NCBI GenBank assembly: GCA_014529385.2
Contig: CM043946.1
Coordinates: 39,625,558-39,689,557, forward strand
Length of the DNA stretch: 64,000 bases
Source of the DNA: Adiantum capillus-veneris
Lineage: Eukaryota; Streptophyta; Polypodiopsida; Polypodiales; Pteridaceae
Reading direction: 5' to 3'
The position numbers and the translations under genes are program-made. The notes under the pieces are model-generated. The model did not search any database. It was not told where the DNA came from and saw nothing but the letters and a program-made list of their open reading frames with translations. Every line of letters starts with the position of its first letter. Position 1 is the first letter of the stretch. Below are positions 47,209 through 57,400 of the stretch, piece by piece.

Positions 47209-47776
47209 CCCTACTTGTAATAACATCAATTGTTTTGTTCAATGTGTTCACAGTGTTTGAAGCAAGATGAGCTGCAGCAAGAGAAAGCTGCAAGGTCTAA
47301 GAGGCCTCGCGCTGTAGTTCTTTGCCCCACAAGAGAACTAGCTGAGCAGGTACCTTTTTGTCCCCTGTACTTTTTGTAGTTGTTTAGGACATGACGTTAC
47401 AGAGCTAGAGTATGTAATTGGTTTGGTTTGATAAAGGCACGTACCTGTATTTTTCTTCTTGATATGTAGCCTGCAGCAGCTTTTCCTGCTGCCCTTGGCA
47501 TATGTATGATCACATGCTGTCAAATTTTCATTATTATACCCCTCGTTTACTGTTTTATGCATGAGGCACACTGTCTTTTTCAACCAGGTCTATCGAGTTG
47601 CAAAGTCTTTATGTCACCATGCAAAGTTTCGTGTTACCTTGATCGGGGGTGGTGTGAGAATGAAGCCTCAGGAGGATGCCTTGAATGCCCCCCTTGATAT
47701 GTTGGTGGGCACACCTGGCCGGCTGTTGAAGCATATTGAAGATGGGAATATGGCATATGGAGATATCAAGTATGTG
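44119..47776 (+). CDS. RH39-like: DEAD-box RNA helicase resembling RH39, first three exons only
   Basis: Exons 44119-44691, 47254-47349 and 47588-47776 join in phase 0 with GT-AG introns and encode 286 residues. Residues 1-60 are basic and Ser/Leu-rich, as in organellar transit peptides. [15 protein letters not shown] (about 83-97) precedes the Q-motif region ([18 protein letters not shown]...[10 protein letters not shown], about 132-162). Motif I is SHTGSGKT (175-182), motif Ia PTRELAEQ (end of exon 2), then LIGGG and motif Ib TPGRL. The SHTGSGKT variant, [23 protein letters not shown], and [12 protein letters not shown] are close to what I recall of Arabidopsis RH39, which acts in chloroplast rRNA processing. 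The exon with DEAD and the C-terminal lobe was not found up to 64000. Intron 1 (2562 bp) contains a LINE-like ORF1 remnant. The frame is intact so far. Confidence 0.85.
46094..46217. repeat. 74-bp tandem duplication
   Basis: CTTGAGGG followed by TTTAAGGCCCAA, TGCAAAGCCAACATATCGAA begins at 46094 and again at 46168. Confidence 0.85.
46280..47030 (+). pseudogene. L1 ORF1p-like protein remnant (coiled coil, RRM-like, C-terminal domain)
   Basis: Three overlapping frames add up to one L1-ORF1p layout. First is a Leu-heptad coiled coil ([19 protein letters not shown], about 46340-46400). Second is an RRM-like part ([45 protein letters not shown], 46607-46815). Third is the C-terminal block [18 protein letters not shown] (about 46830-46880), continuing in another frame as [16 protein letters not shown] (46920-46965) and a Pro-rich tail. 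The block ...EDLTP...RR.L...KEAR..GK...RGGKLII is typical of L1-type ORF1 proteins, which chaperone LINE RNA. No reverse transcriptase follows. It lies in intron 1 of the RH39-like gene in the sense orientation. Confidence 0.62.
47104..47213 (+). mobile_element. LINE-like 3' end with TCTA/TC tail and C40 run
   Basis: TTGGTCCCATATGTCATATTTGACCTCC, then GAGGAGGATAATGAAATC, running into (TCTA)n/(TC)n and 40 consecutive C (47174-47213). It matches the 6682-6728 and 49702-49757 copies. It follows the ORF1-like remnant by about 80 bp and could be the 3' end of the same insertion. Confidence 0.6.
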
Positions 47777-48413
47777 GTGAGCTTTTTGTTTTCCTTCTTA
47801 AAAACCTATTGTGTGTGATGGTCTTGCAAATTGGAGACTGTACCGGGGTCAAGTTCAGGAAATGTATTTGGAGGAGTGTCCTGATTTAGATGCCTGTGAA
47901 GTTACTTTAAAGTGAAGGAAAGTGTCTTAGAACTTAAAGAATGGGAAGTGACTATATTGTAAGAAAACTGTCACAACCACCTATTCAGCAAATGTTGGTC
48001 TTTTGGATACATGACGTAAAGGGGTCCTGCTGATTGTTTGTATTGTTTTTGAGATCACACTACTGCTGTAATCAGCTTTTTTTGTTCATTTTATCATGGG
48101 GTTTCTGAGCCTGCCTGTACATCGTCCCCGACCTACTCTCACACATGATGCTGCAGCCTGCTATCCCTATCGCCCACCCTTTTGCAAGCTCTATCCCAGC
48201 CCACGGCCGCTGCTGCTATCCCTATAATCAGCTCTTTTTCATGCACCATCCCAGTCCACAGCCGCTGCTGCTATCACTTCACAGCACCCACAATCTACCC
48301 TTGCGTGCATGCCTTTGCCGTTCCAGCTCATAGCCGCCTGCCATTGCCATTTTCATGCCATGTAGAGTACACTGCCAGCTTTTTGCCAGGTTGCTTCCTC
48401 ACCCTTGGGCTTA

Positions 48414-48415
<2 letters not shown>

Positions 48416-48452
<37 letters not shown>
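48416..48452. repeat. (CA)n microsatellite
   Basis: About 18 CA units. Confidence 0.92.
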
Positions 48453-48454
<2 letters not shown>

Positions 48455-49110
48455 GTCACACCAACACTCACTCACTCACTTCTCCACTCACATTGGGGAT
48501 AGACAGGAGAGGAAGGAAAGTATCCATCTACTCTTTGGGAGAATTTTCCTCCTGCACTGTTGGTGTTCATCGGCTGCTGCAGTTTGTGTAATCTTTTCCA
48601 ACAAGTAATCTATATGAGAACGTTTAAGTACTGAACACTTCCCTCTTGATTGTTGAATCATTTTAAGGTTCGAGTAACTCGAAACAACCGAACAGAGTCG
48701 AGACAAGAGACTAAGAGATTGGAACAGGCCACCTTTCTAGAGAGAGATTCTATGACTGGCCAAATGATCAATCATGTCTTTGACCTGGACGCAAAAACCC
48801 TAACCCTAATACTGGTCACATTCTGTCCTCCAAAATCGAAGTAATTGCCTTGTATTGCAGGGTCATAACAAAGGAGAGAAAAAAAGATAAAGAGAAATTG
48901 GTAAAAGTTAAGAAAGTAACATTTACATACCCCTCAAATAAACATGCAGTCATGCAATCATGTGCCGTGGTGGCAATGTGTCACAAATGGAAGTGCACAA
49001 CAATATCAATAGACCCATATAATTTTATAAGTAGGACTTTATTACTTAGATAGAAACCTAATTGAAAAGGAAAGAAGATTGAAACCGTACTGGACAGGAG
49101 ATCCCCCCTG

Positions 49111-49114
49111 CCCC

Positions 49115-49145
<31 letters not shown>

Positions 49146-49159
49146 AAAAAAAAAAAAAA
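49111..49159. repeat. C25 followed by A24 homopolymers
   Basis: A run of 25 C is followed directly by 24 A. A second C run (C40) occurs at 47174. Lengths in an assembly may be unreliable. Confidence 0.85.
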
Positions 49160-49689
49160 CAATGTAGTAGAGAGAGAGAGTTTTTACAAGCACATGAACG
49201 GAGAGGAGGAGGCATGATCCCGATGCTCTATCTCATCTCAATGGTCTTGGAAGCCTTTGCCTTTGTATCCCAGGGCAAAAGTCAAATCTCAAGAACACTA
49301 AAAAACTCAATTTGGTCTTAGGGCATGGCAACCTAAAGTTCTATTTCGACTTTATAGCCAAAGTTGTCTTCAGTAGAGACTATAGCCACTACCCTTCTGT
49401 CTTGGACATGAGGTCCCTCCTTGTGAACCTATATTATCTGATTTAAACTCGAGAACCTATATGCCCTGATTTAAACTCGAGAATTTGCAACTGTTAGATA
49501 TGTAAATCCACCCCTTATCTCGGGGAATGGATCTCTCGATTGATCTCGCTTGGTTGACATGTGCCGATGCATCATTTTGATTTTTTGTGGACAAATATGG
49601 CAAGAGATCTCGGGACCCTTTTGGGAGTTACTTTTTATGGGGTGGGGGAGAGGAAATTGGATGTGAGGAGTGGCCTGCTTCCACTTGTC

Positions 49690-49757
49690 GTGCAGAGAGA
49701 AATGAAATGTTATATTAACGTCTTCAAGAGGTCAAAGTGACCTATGAGACCAAAAAA
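49690..49757 (-). mobile_element. LINE-like 3' end, antisense
   Basis: On the minus strand: TTTTTTGGTCTCATAGGTCACTTTGACCTC, then TTGAAGACGTTAATATAACATTTC and a CTCTCTG end. This is a third, more diverged copy of the 3' block. Confidence 0.5.
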
Positions 49758-50024
49758 TTACAATTGGTGAATCTGATACAATGTTTGAGTACAAAAAGTT
49801 CAAAGAACTGAAAAACTGAAACTAAAACGAAATAGGTGGGGAGGGGTGACGGGGTGAGGGCTAATATAATGGATTAGCTGATACAAAGCTAAAACAAAGA
49901 TGGATCTAGATAGTGATACAAATAAGATACAAATCATCAGAGGTAGTGTAACAAACTTGGACACCCCAAGTCTAGATTCTGTTGCGACATAAAAGAGATT
50001 CACTGCAAAACACTTAACAATTCA

Positions 50025-50490
50025 AGAGTCGACACGGCCCGGCGTAGTGCCATGCCAAGAGAGACTGGCCCCAAAGACTGGCGCCCCTTTCGGTATTTCT
50101 TTTATATTAATCTTTGAGCAAAGTACAACTTTGAGTCCAGATGCTGTGAGAAGTGAGACCCTTGGGTCACTTATAAACATTACAAGGGATGCTAAAAGCA
50201 GAGCCTCAAAAGCATGTAAACACAAAAGCAAAAGGCCCAAAAAGTAGCCAGTGCTGTTTGCGGAATTTCGTACGGCAGTGCCACGTCAGCAACGTGAATT
50301 GCGGACGTTCGTACAACGTGCCACGTCAGTAGCGTAATTAGCGGGCGTTCGTACATCAGCCACGTTAGCAGTTCTACGCATTTTTTTTAATGCCTTGTTG
50401 TCCCTTAGGCCCCTCGAAAGTTGTTCACAAGTCAGAACAACTTAGTGGTCATGCCACATCATCAGTTTGTGACATACCCCCCTCTTGAAA
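50025..50490 (-). mobile_element. Antisense Ty3-like LTR with polypurine tract
   Basis: In antisense AAGAGGGGGGTA (PPT, 50475-50487) precedes TGTCACAAACTGATG, the LTR start at 50474. Inside are three copies of a CACGT-rich phrase with GTACGAAC (50270-50360) and the block ACCGAAAGGGGCGCC...CAGTCTTTGGGGCC (50045-50100). That block recurs in sense near 53745 and 61125. The outer LTR limit is not defined. Confidence 0.55.
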
Positions 50491-50788
50491 GAATTGTAAT
50501 CGCCCTCGCCCTCGATTACGCCTGCAAAATAGATAGAGGCCATAAACCAATTCAATAGACATTGACTCTTAAGTATCGATGCACTAGACACGACACATCT
50601 AGCACTTGTACAAAGAAGGCAGTCACATCACTGCACATATTGCGATCATGTCTATAGAGATTTATGAGACCGAAATGCTGCAGTCATTTCGTCTTTCAGT
50701 TCTTGCACCCAAACAAGTCAAATGAGAGAGTACAAATCATTCATATTCAATTTTGGGAATTCCATTTCATAAAGTCGTACAATAGACT

Positions 50789-50878
50789 AGTCGTATCCTT
50801 GTGAACAAAGGGGACATCAGTGACTATTCAATCCAGGTAATCTGACTGATGTCCCCTTTGGCTTTCAAGGATACGACT
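50789..50878. repeat. Foldback: 32/33-nt arms, 25-nt loop
   Basis: The left arm is AGTCGTATCCTTG + 5 nt + AAAGGGGACATCAG. The right arm is its complement, CTGATGTCCCCTTT + 6 nt + CAAGGATACGACT. Twenty-seven pairs are perfect, with one internal bulge. The size is like a small plant hairpin RNA precursor or a minute inverted-repeat element. Confidence 0.85.
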
Positions 50879-51289
50879 TTGGCTCTTAGCCATTGCAGTT
50901 TCAGCCCTTAGCCTCGCAGACCTCATCACCCGGAGCAAATCCTCATCATCTCATCAATTCAGCCAGGGTTTTCCAATTCAGCCCGCAGTTTCAGTTTTCA
51001 GCATCAATGTTTCTAGCGCATCGTCATTGAGTCATTGTCGTCGCCGTCCTCTCTGACACAGCGTCAGTATTCAGTAGTATACCAGTGTTTTCAGATTTCA
51101 GCTAGATCAGCCCTAGCGTTTTGCATTTCAGCCCATCCTCGTCGCCACCGTCATTGTCGTCCACATCGTCGGCAAGTCCATTGCATCTAGACCATTGTAC
51201 TAGATTTGTGCAATCTAAAGCATAGACCTCTCTTGCCATAGAGAGGGGGGCCCTTGGAGGGGGGTTTGAGAACCATTTGGTGTCGTATT

Positions 51290-51506
51290 CTTCTCTCTCT
51301 CTCTCTCTCTCTCTCTCATTCTTAGCACTTTCATTCACAATAGCATTCACTTTGTCTGTGATCATTGCACTTGCACTCTTTCTCTAAGAAGAACGGAAGG
51401 CTCTCCCTTTCGTAAGTAAAAGGAACCCTTGAGCAAAGTTCGCAGCACTTATCCTGAGCACTATCAACATTCACTTTCGTTGCACCTTACATTAATATTA
51501 GAGCTC
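51290..51506 (+). mobile_element. Candidate 5' LTR end and degenerate primer site of Ty3-like element 3
   Basis: A (CT)n tract at 51294-51318 leads to GCACCTTACA (51491), the TTACA end found in the other Ty3 LTRs here. It is then followed by TTAATATTAGAGCTC, a weak match to the TTGGTATCAGAGC primer site. The gag-like ORF begins about 390 bp later. Confidence 0.45.
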
Positions 51507-51882
51507 TTTGGCAGTGTTCTGTATCACTCAAGGACAGAACCACAATTTTTTTTGTGCTTGTTGCGATCGCACGTAACCCAAGCCCACTTGGGCGTGTCGA
51601 TTCCTAATCGTGTTTTTGAAGAGTGGCAAGTATTTCTAGAAAGAAGGGCTTGTCCAGCCTCACCTTGTTCCTCTTTTCACTCATTGAGAGCGGACCGTGC
51701 ACTTAGCGACCGGGCAATCGACGTGAGGTGGGAAAAAGCAACTTCGGTGTGAGCGCAAGGCTGCCAAGGGGTGCGCCCGTAGGGAAGAGTTGAGCTAAGG
51801 TAAGAGAAAAGCCTTCTCAAACACCGATTGCAAGCTAAGAACCCAAGTCTTCCAAGAGCCCAAGTACCCAAGATCTCAGATT

Positions 51883-52398
51883 ATGGTCATCACCCGAAGC
51901 GGAATGGATACTTTGTGTGAAGGTGATGAGAGTGGAGTTGGAGAAGAAGAAGTTTCTACACCAGGAGGATTGTTTCCCGATCCTCCCCCATCCCCATCTA
52001 CGCCACGGATTGCACCAAATCCTACGGAGGCTTTGGTCAAATCGATGATGGAGATGATGCTACAACAGGAGGTGCAACGTTCCGCCGTAGAAGAAAGAAG
52101 GGCAGCCATGGAATGTGAGCGTGAGCAAGCGCGCTTGGCGGCCGAAGACCGAAGGGAAACTATGGAGCTTGAGTGCGAGCAAGCGCGCGAAGCTCAACGG
52201 ATAGCAGCTGAAGAAAAGCTAGCGGCTATGGAGTTAGAGCGTGAGGCGAATAGAGACCAACGCATGCAAGAGTTGGTCCCTCTTGACCTGACATACCCCC
52301 CTCTTGACCTGACAAATGTTTTGCAGGTTTACCTTGAAGCCTTTGGTTTACAACTCATGAATTCTCCAACTCAGACCACTTCAATAGAGCAAAGGTAA
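51883..52398 (+). CDS. Ty3-type gag N-terminus, coiled-coil rich
   Basis: The 171-residue frame begins MVITRSGMDTL, an opening common in plant Ty3 gag proteins (MVxTRSG). An acidic/Pro-rich segment follows, then a long charged coiled coil of tandem-like units (AAMECEREQARLAAEDRRETMELECEQA at about 86-115). At 52280-52310 the phrase CCTCTTGACCTGACA is duplicated within the coding sequence (LDLT-YPP-LDLT). The frame stops at 52396 with no capsid or zinc knuckle, so it is a truncated gag. It probably belongs with the protease fragment at 59500, the two being separated by later insertions. Confidence 0.55.
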   Translation: MVITRSGMDTLCEGDESGVGEEEVSTPGGLFPDPPPSPSTPRIAPNPTEALVKSMMEMMLQQEVQRSAVEERRAAMECEREQARLAAEDRRETMELECEQAREAQRIAAEEKLAAMELEREANRDQRMQELVPLDLTYPPLDLTNVLQVYLEAFGLQLMNSPTQTTSIEQR

Positions 52399-52399
52399 A

Positions 52400-54153
52400 A
52401 GGTCTTGACACATGCTCAAAAGAGGGGTTATGTTGGAGCTAGCACTTCACATGTACATATGGATTTAGTGCAATAGAAGTGTACATTGCTTGATAAATGT
52501 CAAAAGGTATATTGCCCATCTCTATTGCTAGACAAAAATGACAAAAGTGTGAAGGTTTCATAAAGTTCATAAAGTCATTCTTGCGATGATAAAAGGGTGC
52601 TCATCACAATAAATCATCTGTGGTAAGTATAGGATGCATGCAATCGAGGACGTATGTGATTATAAGAGGACAAACACTAATTTATTTGTTGGTTTTTTCC
52701 CTTGATTTTTTATTTAATTTTTGGGATCCTCTTTTTGAAATCACAAATGCCCGGTCATTGCATGGCCAGTGTGAAACAATCGTTGGCCAAGAGTTTCACC
52801 CGTAGGAGTCAAAGCAAGGCAGCCACGAGATGGTTTGGGCCAATCGCCACTAAAATTTGACTTGTAGAAAAGTGGCTAGATAGGACTTTATAGGCTGGTG
52901 GATTAAATCAAATGGTGAAAATTGGACACATGGCAGTAGAAGAGCAACTTGCATGGCAACTCAACTTCCAGAAGGCCTCATCCCAAGATGGGGCGCTCAA
53001 TATGAGCTTGGGAGGTCGCATTTTCAGCTTTATGGTGGATTTTCAGGTTTTGTAGCTTTAATAGAAAGCTTGCCTTCTTTCCTTGTCTCATGTAACACGA
53101 TGATTTGCTCTCATGCATCTTTGTCCCTCCTTTGCACAAATGGTAATGCCCCACTAGTCGGGCTTCTCAGATGGCCATGTACAATTTTGTGGGTTTTATG
53201 CGCGTTTGCCAAGGCAAGAACCTTCTAACAGGACCTGGATTAGCTGCTAATCCCCCAAAGATATGCACAAGTCCTTCCCGACAAATTGCAAGTACGGAGA
53301 GTTTTCTTGCGTAAAAACTCGTCCAATCCATAGGGGAACTGCCCCCATTGCGTGTGGGAGCTCCTGAGACACGCATAGACGTGTTTGCTCCGCTCAAATT
53401 GATCCAAAACAGGAAATTACAGCCTTCTGTGTTTATTTGCAGGTTTAGGGTTTCACATCTAAACTGCAAGATAACACCAAGGGAGCCTCCGAAAAGCCTT
53501 GGGGTGCTTATATAGGGCTTTGGGCACCTGACTGACCAAAACAGGAAATTACAGCATGCTGAAATTGACCTGCAGCTCACCGGAAAGCTTCTAGAGTGCA
53601 ACAGAAATCGTCCTAGACGTGTACTTTTGACCTATAGGGGTTTTGGCGCCAAGTCGAAAGCCTGCAATTACAGCCCTTGACAGGTTTGGACAGCTTGGTG
53701 AGAGTTAGATGAAAGTGTTCAGGTCGTTTATTTGCAATTGAATAAAGAAATAATGAAAGGGACACTAGTCTTTGGGGCCTACAGGGTGTCTTTGTCTACT
53801 TGGGAGTGCTCTATATACCAAGTCGTGGATTGTTTTGAAGTGGTGAATTCCAGTTATTAGAGGGTTATTTGTGAAGCTACTTTGTGTCTTACAGTACAGG
53901 GAGTTAGATGGTTTATTTACGGGTGAAAGCTAAAGTTTCGTGCCCTTTAGTAAGGCTACAAGCCGGCTTTATTACCGCTCCTTGCTAGAAGGGGAACCCA
54001 AATACTTGATCCTCCACCCCAGATACCCCACAACCGCGAACTAGTACAATTGTCAACACATTTATTCGACGATTGACCCCTGAAGAGAGGCATGATATTG
54101 ATCGGACGGAAGGTGTCACAAATGTCACGGCCATATTTCCTTGGACTGATTGA
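52400..54153. other. Non-coding LTR-like DNA between gag fragment and Copia 3
   Basis: TTATATAGGGC near 53509 and AATAAAGAAATAATG near 53740 look like TATA and polyadenylation signals. GAAAGGGACACTAGTCTTTGGGGCC near 53757 matches the LTR block at 50045-50100 and 61125. Two ACAGGAAATTACAGC phrases (53411, 53541) recur. Near 54060, RRLTPEERHDIDRTEG is an open protein-like stretch just before the Copia insertion. No gene is called. Confidence 0.45.
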
Positions 54154-54379
54154 TGTTGGAATTAGGGTTGCAGAGAGACACACACAGCTTGGAGAGAAGA
54201 AGGAAGCTCAAGGCACACAATAGAGAGTGTCTTACTTAGTGTGCAATGGAAAGATAGATAGCCCTAGAGTGATGGGCATATATACAATGCTCGGGGGAAA
54301 AAACCTCCTAAAGAGGGAAAAAATGTCCCGGCGGTCCTAGTGTGTTCACACACATCACTACCACATGTATATGGTAACA
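54154..54379 (-). mobile_element. 3' LTR of Copia element 3 (226 bp)
   Basis: On the plus strand it runs TGTTGGAATTAGGG to TATGGTAACA, with the polypurine tract just right of it. Confidence 0.92.
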
Positions 54380-54442
54380 AATCCCCCCTGGAGTGATGCG
54401 GTGAACGAGAGCTGGCACATGAGTAAAGGGAAGTGCCATGCC

Positions 54443-57400
54443 CTAAGGACATGATCGGTCCACAAAGGGGAGTAAGCCCAAAGCTTTGCGGAAAGATTCA
54501 AGCTTCTCACGAGACAATGCCTTTGTGAAAAGATCTGCAAGGTTGTCCTGTGTTGGCACATAAGCCAAGCTGATCTCTCCTGCTGAGAGCCTTTCCCTGA
54601 CATAGTGGTAATGCACCTCAATGTGCTTTGTGCGAGCATGAAAGACTGGGTTCCTCGCAACTGCCAATGCGCTCTGACTGTCAGTGTAGATAGTGTTGGC
54701 AGTGTTCTGTCCAACACCCAAATCAGCCATAAGGCGTCTGAGCTATACACACTCAACTGTAGCTGTGAAGACTGCCCTATACTCAGCCTCACAACTCGAA
54801 GTGGCCACAGTAGGCTGCTTCTTGCTCAACCATGATATACATGAACTGCCAAGCATGAAACAAAAACCACTTGTGGACACTCGCGTGTCAAAACAACCAG
54901 CCCAATCTGAGTCGGAAAAAGCATGTAAGTCTGGCGGCAATGATCCCCCCTTGGGATAAAACAAGCCAAGATGTAAAGTGCCACTAAGGTAGCGGAAAAT
55001 CCTCTTGACAGCCTGCCAATGTTTAGACCCTCGGCTATGCATAAATCTGTTGACCTGTGAGACTGCAAACTGAATATCTGGCCTCGTGTTGCATACATAA
55101 ATGAGGCAGCCAACAGCAGTTTGGTAAAGAGTGACATCAGTAGGATCGCCAGGATCATGTAGACTCAACTTCAAACCTGTTTCCATGGGAGTGGCAATAG
55201 GTTTGCAATCCTCAAGTCCAAACTTACATAGCAATGTCTCTATGTAACTTTTCTGACACAAGGCAATACCACCATCACACTGCTTAAACTGTACACCCAA
55301 GTAATGATGCAACAGCTCCAAATCTTTCATCTTGAAAGTGGCATTCAAATCAGTCTTAAATTCAGCAATATGTCTCTCATTTGGTCCAGTGATCAGCAAA
55401 TCATCGACATAAAGAGCCACAGTGAGAAGTACATCACCCTCACGCTTTCTATACAATGTGCTTTTTGTTGGACTGTTACGAAAGCCTTGTTTGACCAAAT
55501 GAGTGTCAACTTTCTCATACCAAGCACGAGGAGATTGCTTCAACCCATACAAAGCCTTCTTACATCTGCACACTTTGTCCTCTTGTCCTTTTATGACAAA
55601 ACCGCGAGGCTGCGTTACATAAACTTCCTCAAATATGTCACCATTCAAGAAAGCAGTAACAATGTCTGATTGATGTACATCCCAACCAAAATGAGCTGCC
55701 AATGCACATAGAAAACGCACAGTAGTCATACGACAAGTGGGAGCAAAAGTCTCTTCATAATCTATGCCTTTTTGCTGTGTATAACCCTTTGGAACAAGTC
55801 GAGCCTTATGGCGATCGATCTCACCATCCGGCTTGCGTTTCAACTTGTAAACCCACTTCGTACCAATGGCGTTTTTGCCAGGAGGCAAATCACATAAAGT
55901 CCATGTGCCATTTTCTGTAAGTGCATCATACTCTGATTGCATGGCAGCCATCCAATTTTCTGAATTTTGTGCTTCATCAAAGGATAGAGGATCCTCAACA
56001 TCATGTAAGCTAGACACAACCAAAGCATAACAATCTGATGCAGAAGATGCATGGCGAGAGCCTGAACGAGTACGACTAGACAAAGGTGCATCCAATTTAC
56101 TGTCACGCAAAGTGTGCACCAGTCATTTTGGCATACCTCTAGCTTGCTCATTTTCAGCCCTTTCCTCATCAAGTACATCACGTACATCTGCATCAGTAAT
56201 AGGCTGATCTGTAACATTTTCTGAAACCCCCATAGGCTGTACATTTGCCTCATTGGAACTTACATTCGTATTTCCACCACTGAAAAGAGGCAACAAAGTG
56301 TCATAAATGTCTTGTGAGCTTACATTACTGTCTCTAGTACATGACAGCAAGGGTTGAATAGAATCTTCCACAAACACTACATCCCCTGAAACCAGAATAC
56401 GTTTTGTTTGCAGATGATACAACCTGTAACCTTTGCTTTCAGCACTATAACCAACAAAAATACATTTGACAGCCTTATTATCCAGGTTTCTGCGCTGTGT
56501 TTGTGGCACCAAAGTATATGCCAAACAACCAAAAACACGCATGTGCTCAATAGAAGGCTTTCTATCATGCCATGCTTCATATGGAGTAATAGATTGCAAA
56601 GCTTTCGTAGGACACCTGTTTAGTACATAAGTGGCACACATGATGGCCTCAAGCCAAAAGGAATGCGGCAAAGCTTGACTTTTGACCACACATCGTGCCA
56701 TTTCCGTAAGTAACCTGTTTTTCCTCTCAGCAACACCATTTTGCTGAGGTGTATAAGGCACTGTACATTGGTGTTTTATCCCACGACTAGCCAGAAATGC
56801 ATTGAATTCATGAGACATATACTCCCCCCTGCGATCGGAACGGAGGGTGCCCATAGTACATTTCGAGACATTTTCAGCCATAGCCAGAAATTGTTTGAAG
56901 CACATAAAAACTTCGGATTTCGCTATAAGCGGAAATACCCATGCATGCCTGGAGTAATCATCAATGAAAGTCACAAAGTAAAGGTAGTTGCCCAAGGACG
57001 GAGTTTGCATGGGCCCACAAACATCACTAGGCACAAGCTGCAACCTGCATGTGGCCCGAACTGAACCATCCATTGGAAACTTAGAACGTTGCATCTTACC
57101 CAAAATACAACCTTCACAAACATGTTTGACAGGTGCTTCAAGAGGCGGCAAAGAAGCAACCATATCAGATTTCTGCAAACGCAGCAAATTGACAAAATTC
57201 AGATGACCAAAACGTGCATGCCAAAGTTTTGCATCTGAAATAGCCCTTGAATTTGCAACAGCATTTACAAAATTTTGTCCACACTTGTTATACAAAGTGA
57301 GCTTATACAGCCCACGGCACAAAAGGCCAGATACGACAATTTCATCACCAAAACTGAGATCATGAACTGTACATCTGTCATCCACAAATTTGACTACAAG

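Larger units (their letters stand above)
47777..49680 (+). other. Start of intron 3 of the RH39-like gene, or 3' flank
   Basis: It begins GTGAGC, a good donor. No exon encoding the DEAD motif was found. It contains a diverged duplication around CCGCTGCTGCTATC (48208, 48262), a (CA)n tract at 48416-48452 and low-complexity DNA. Confidence 0.5.
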
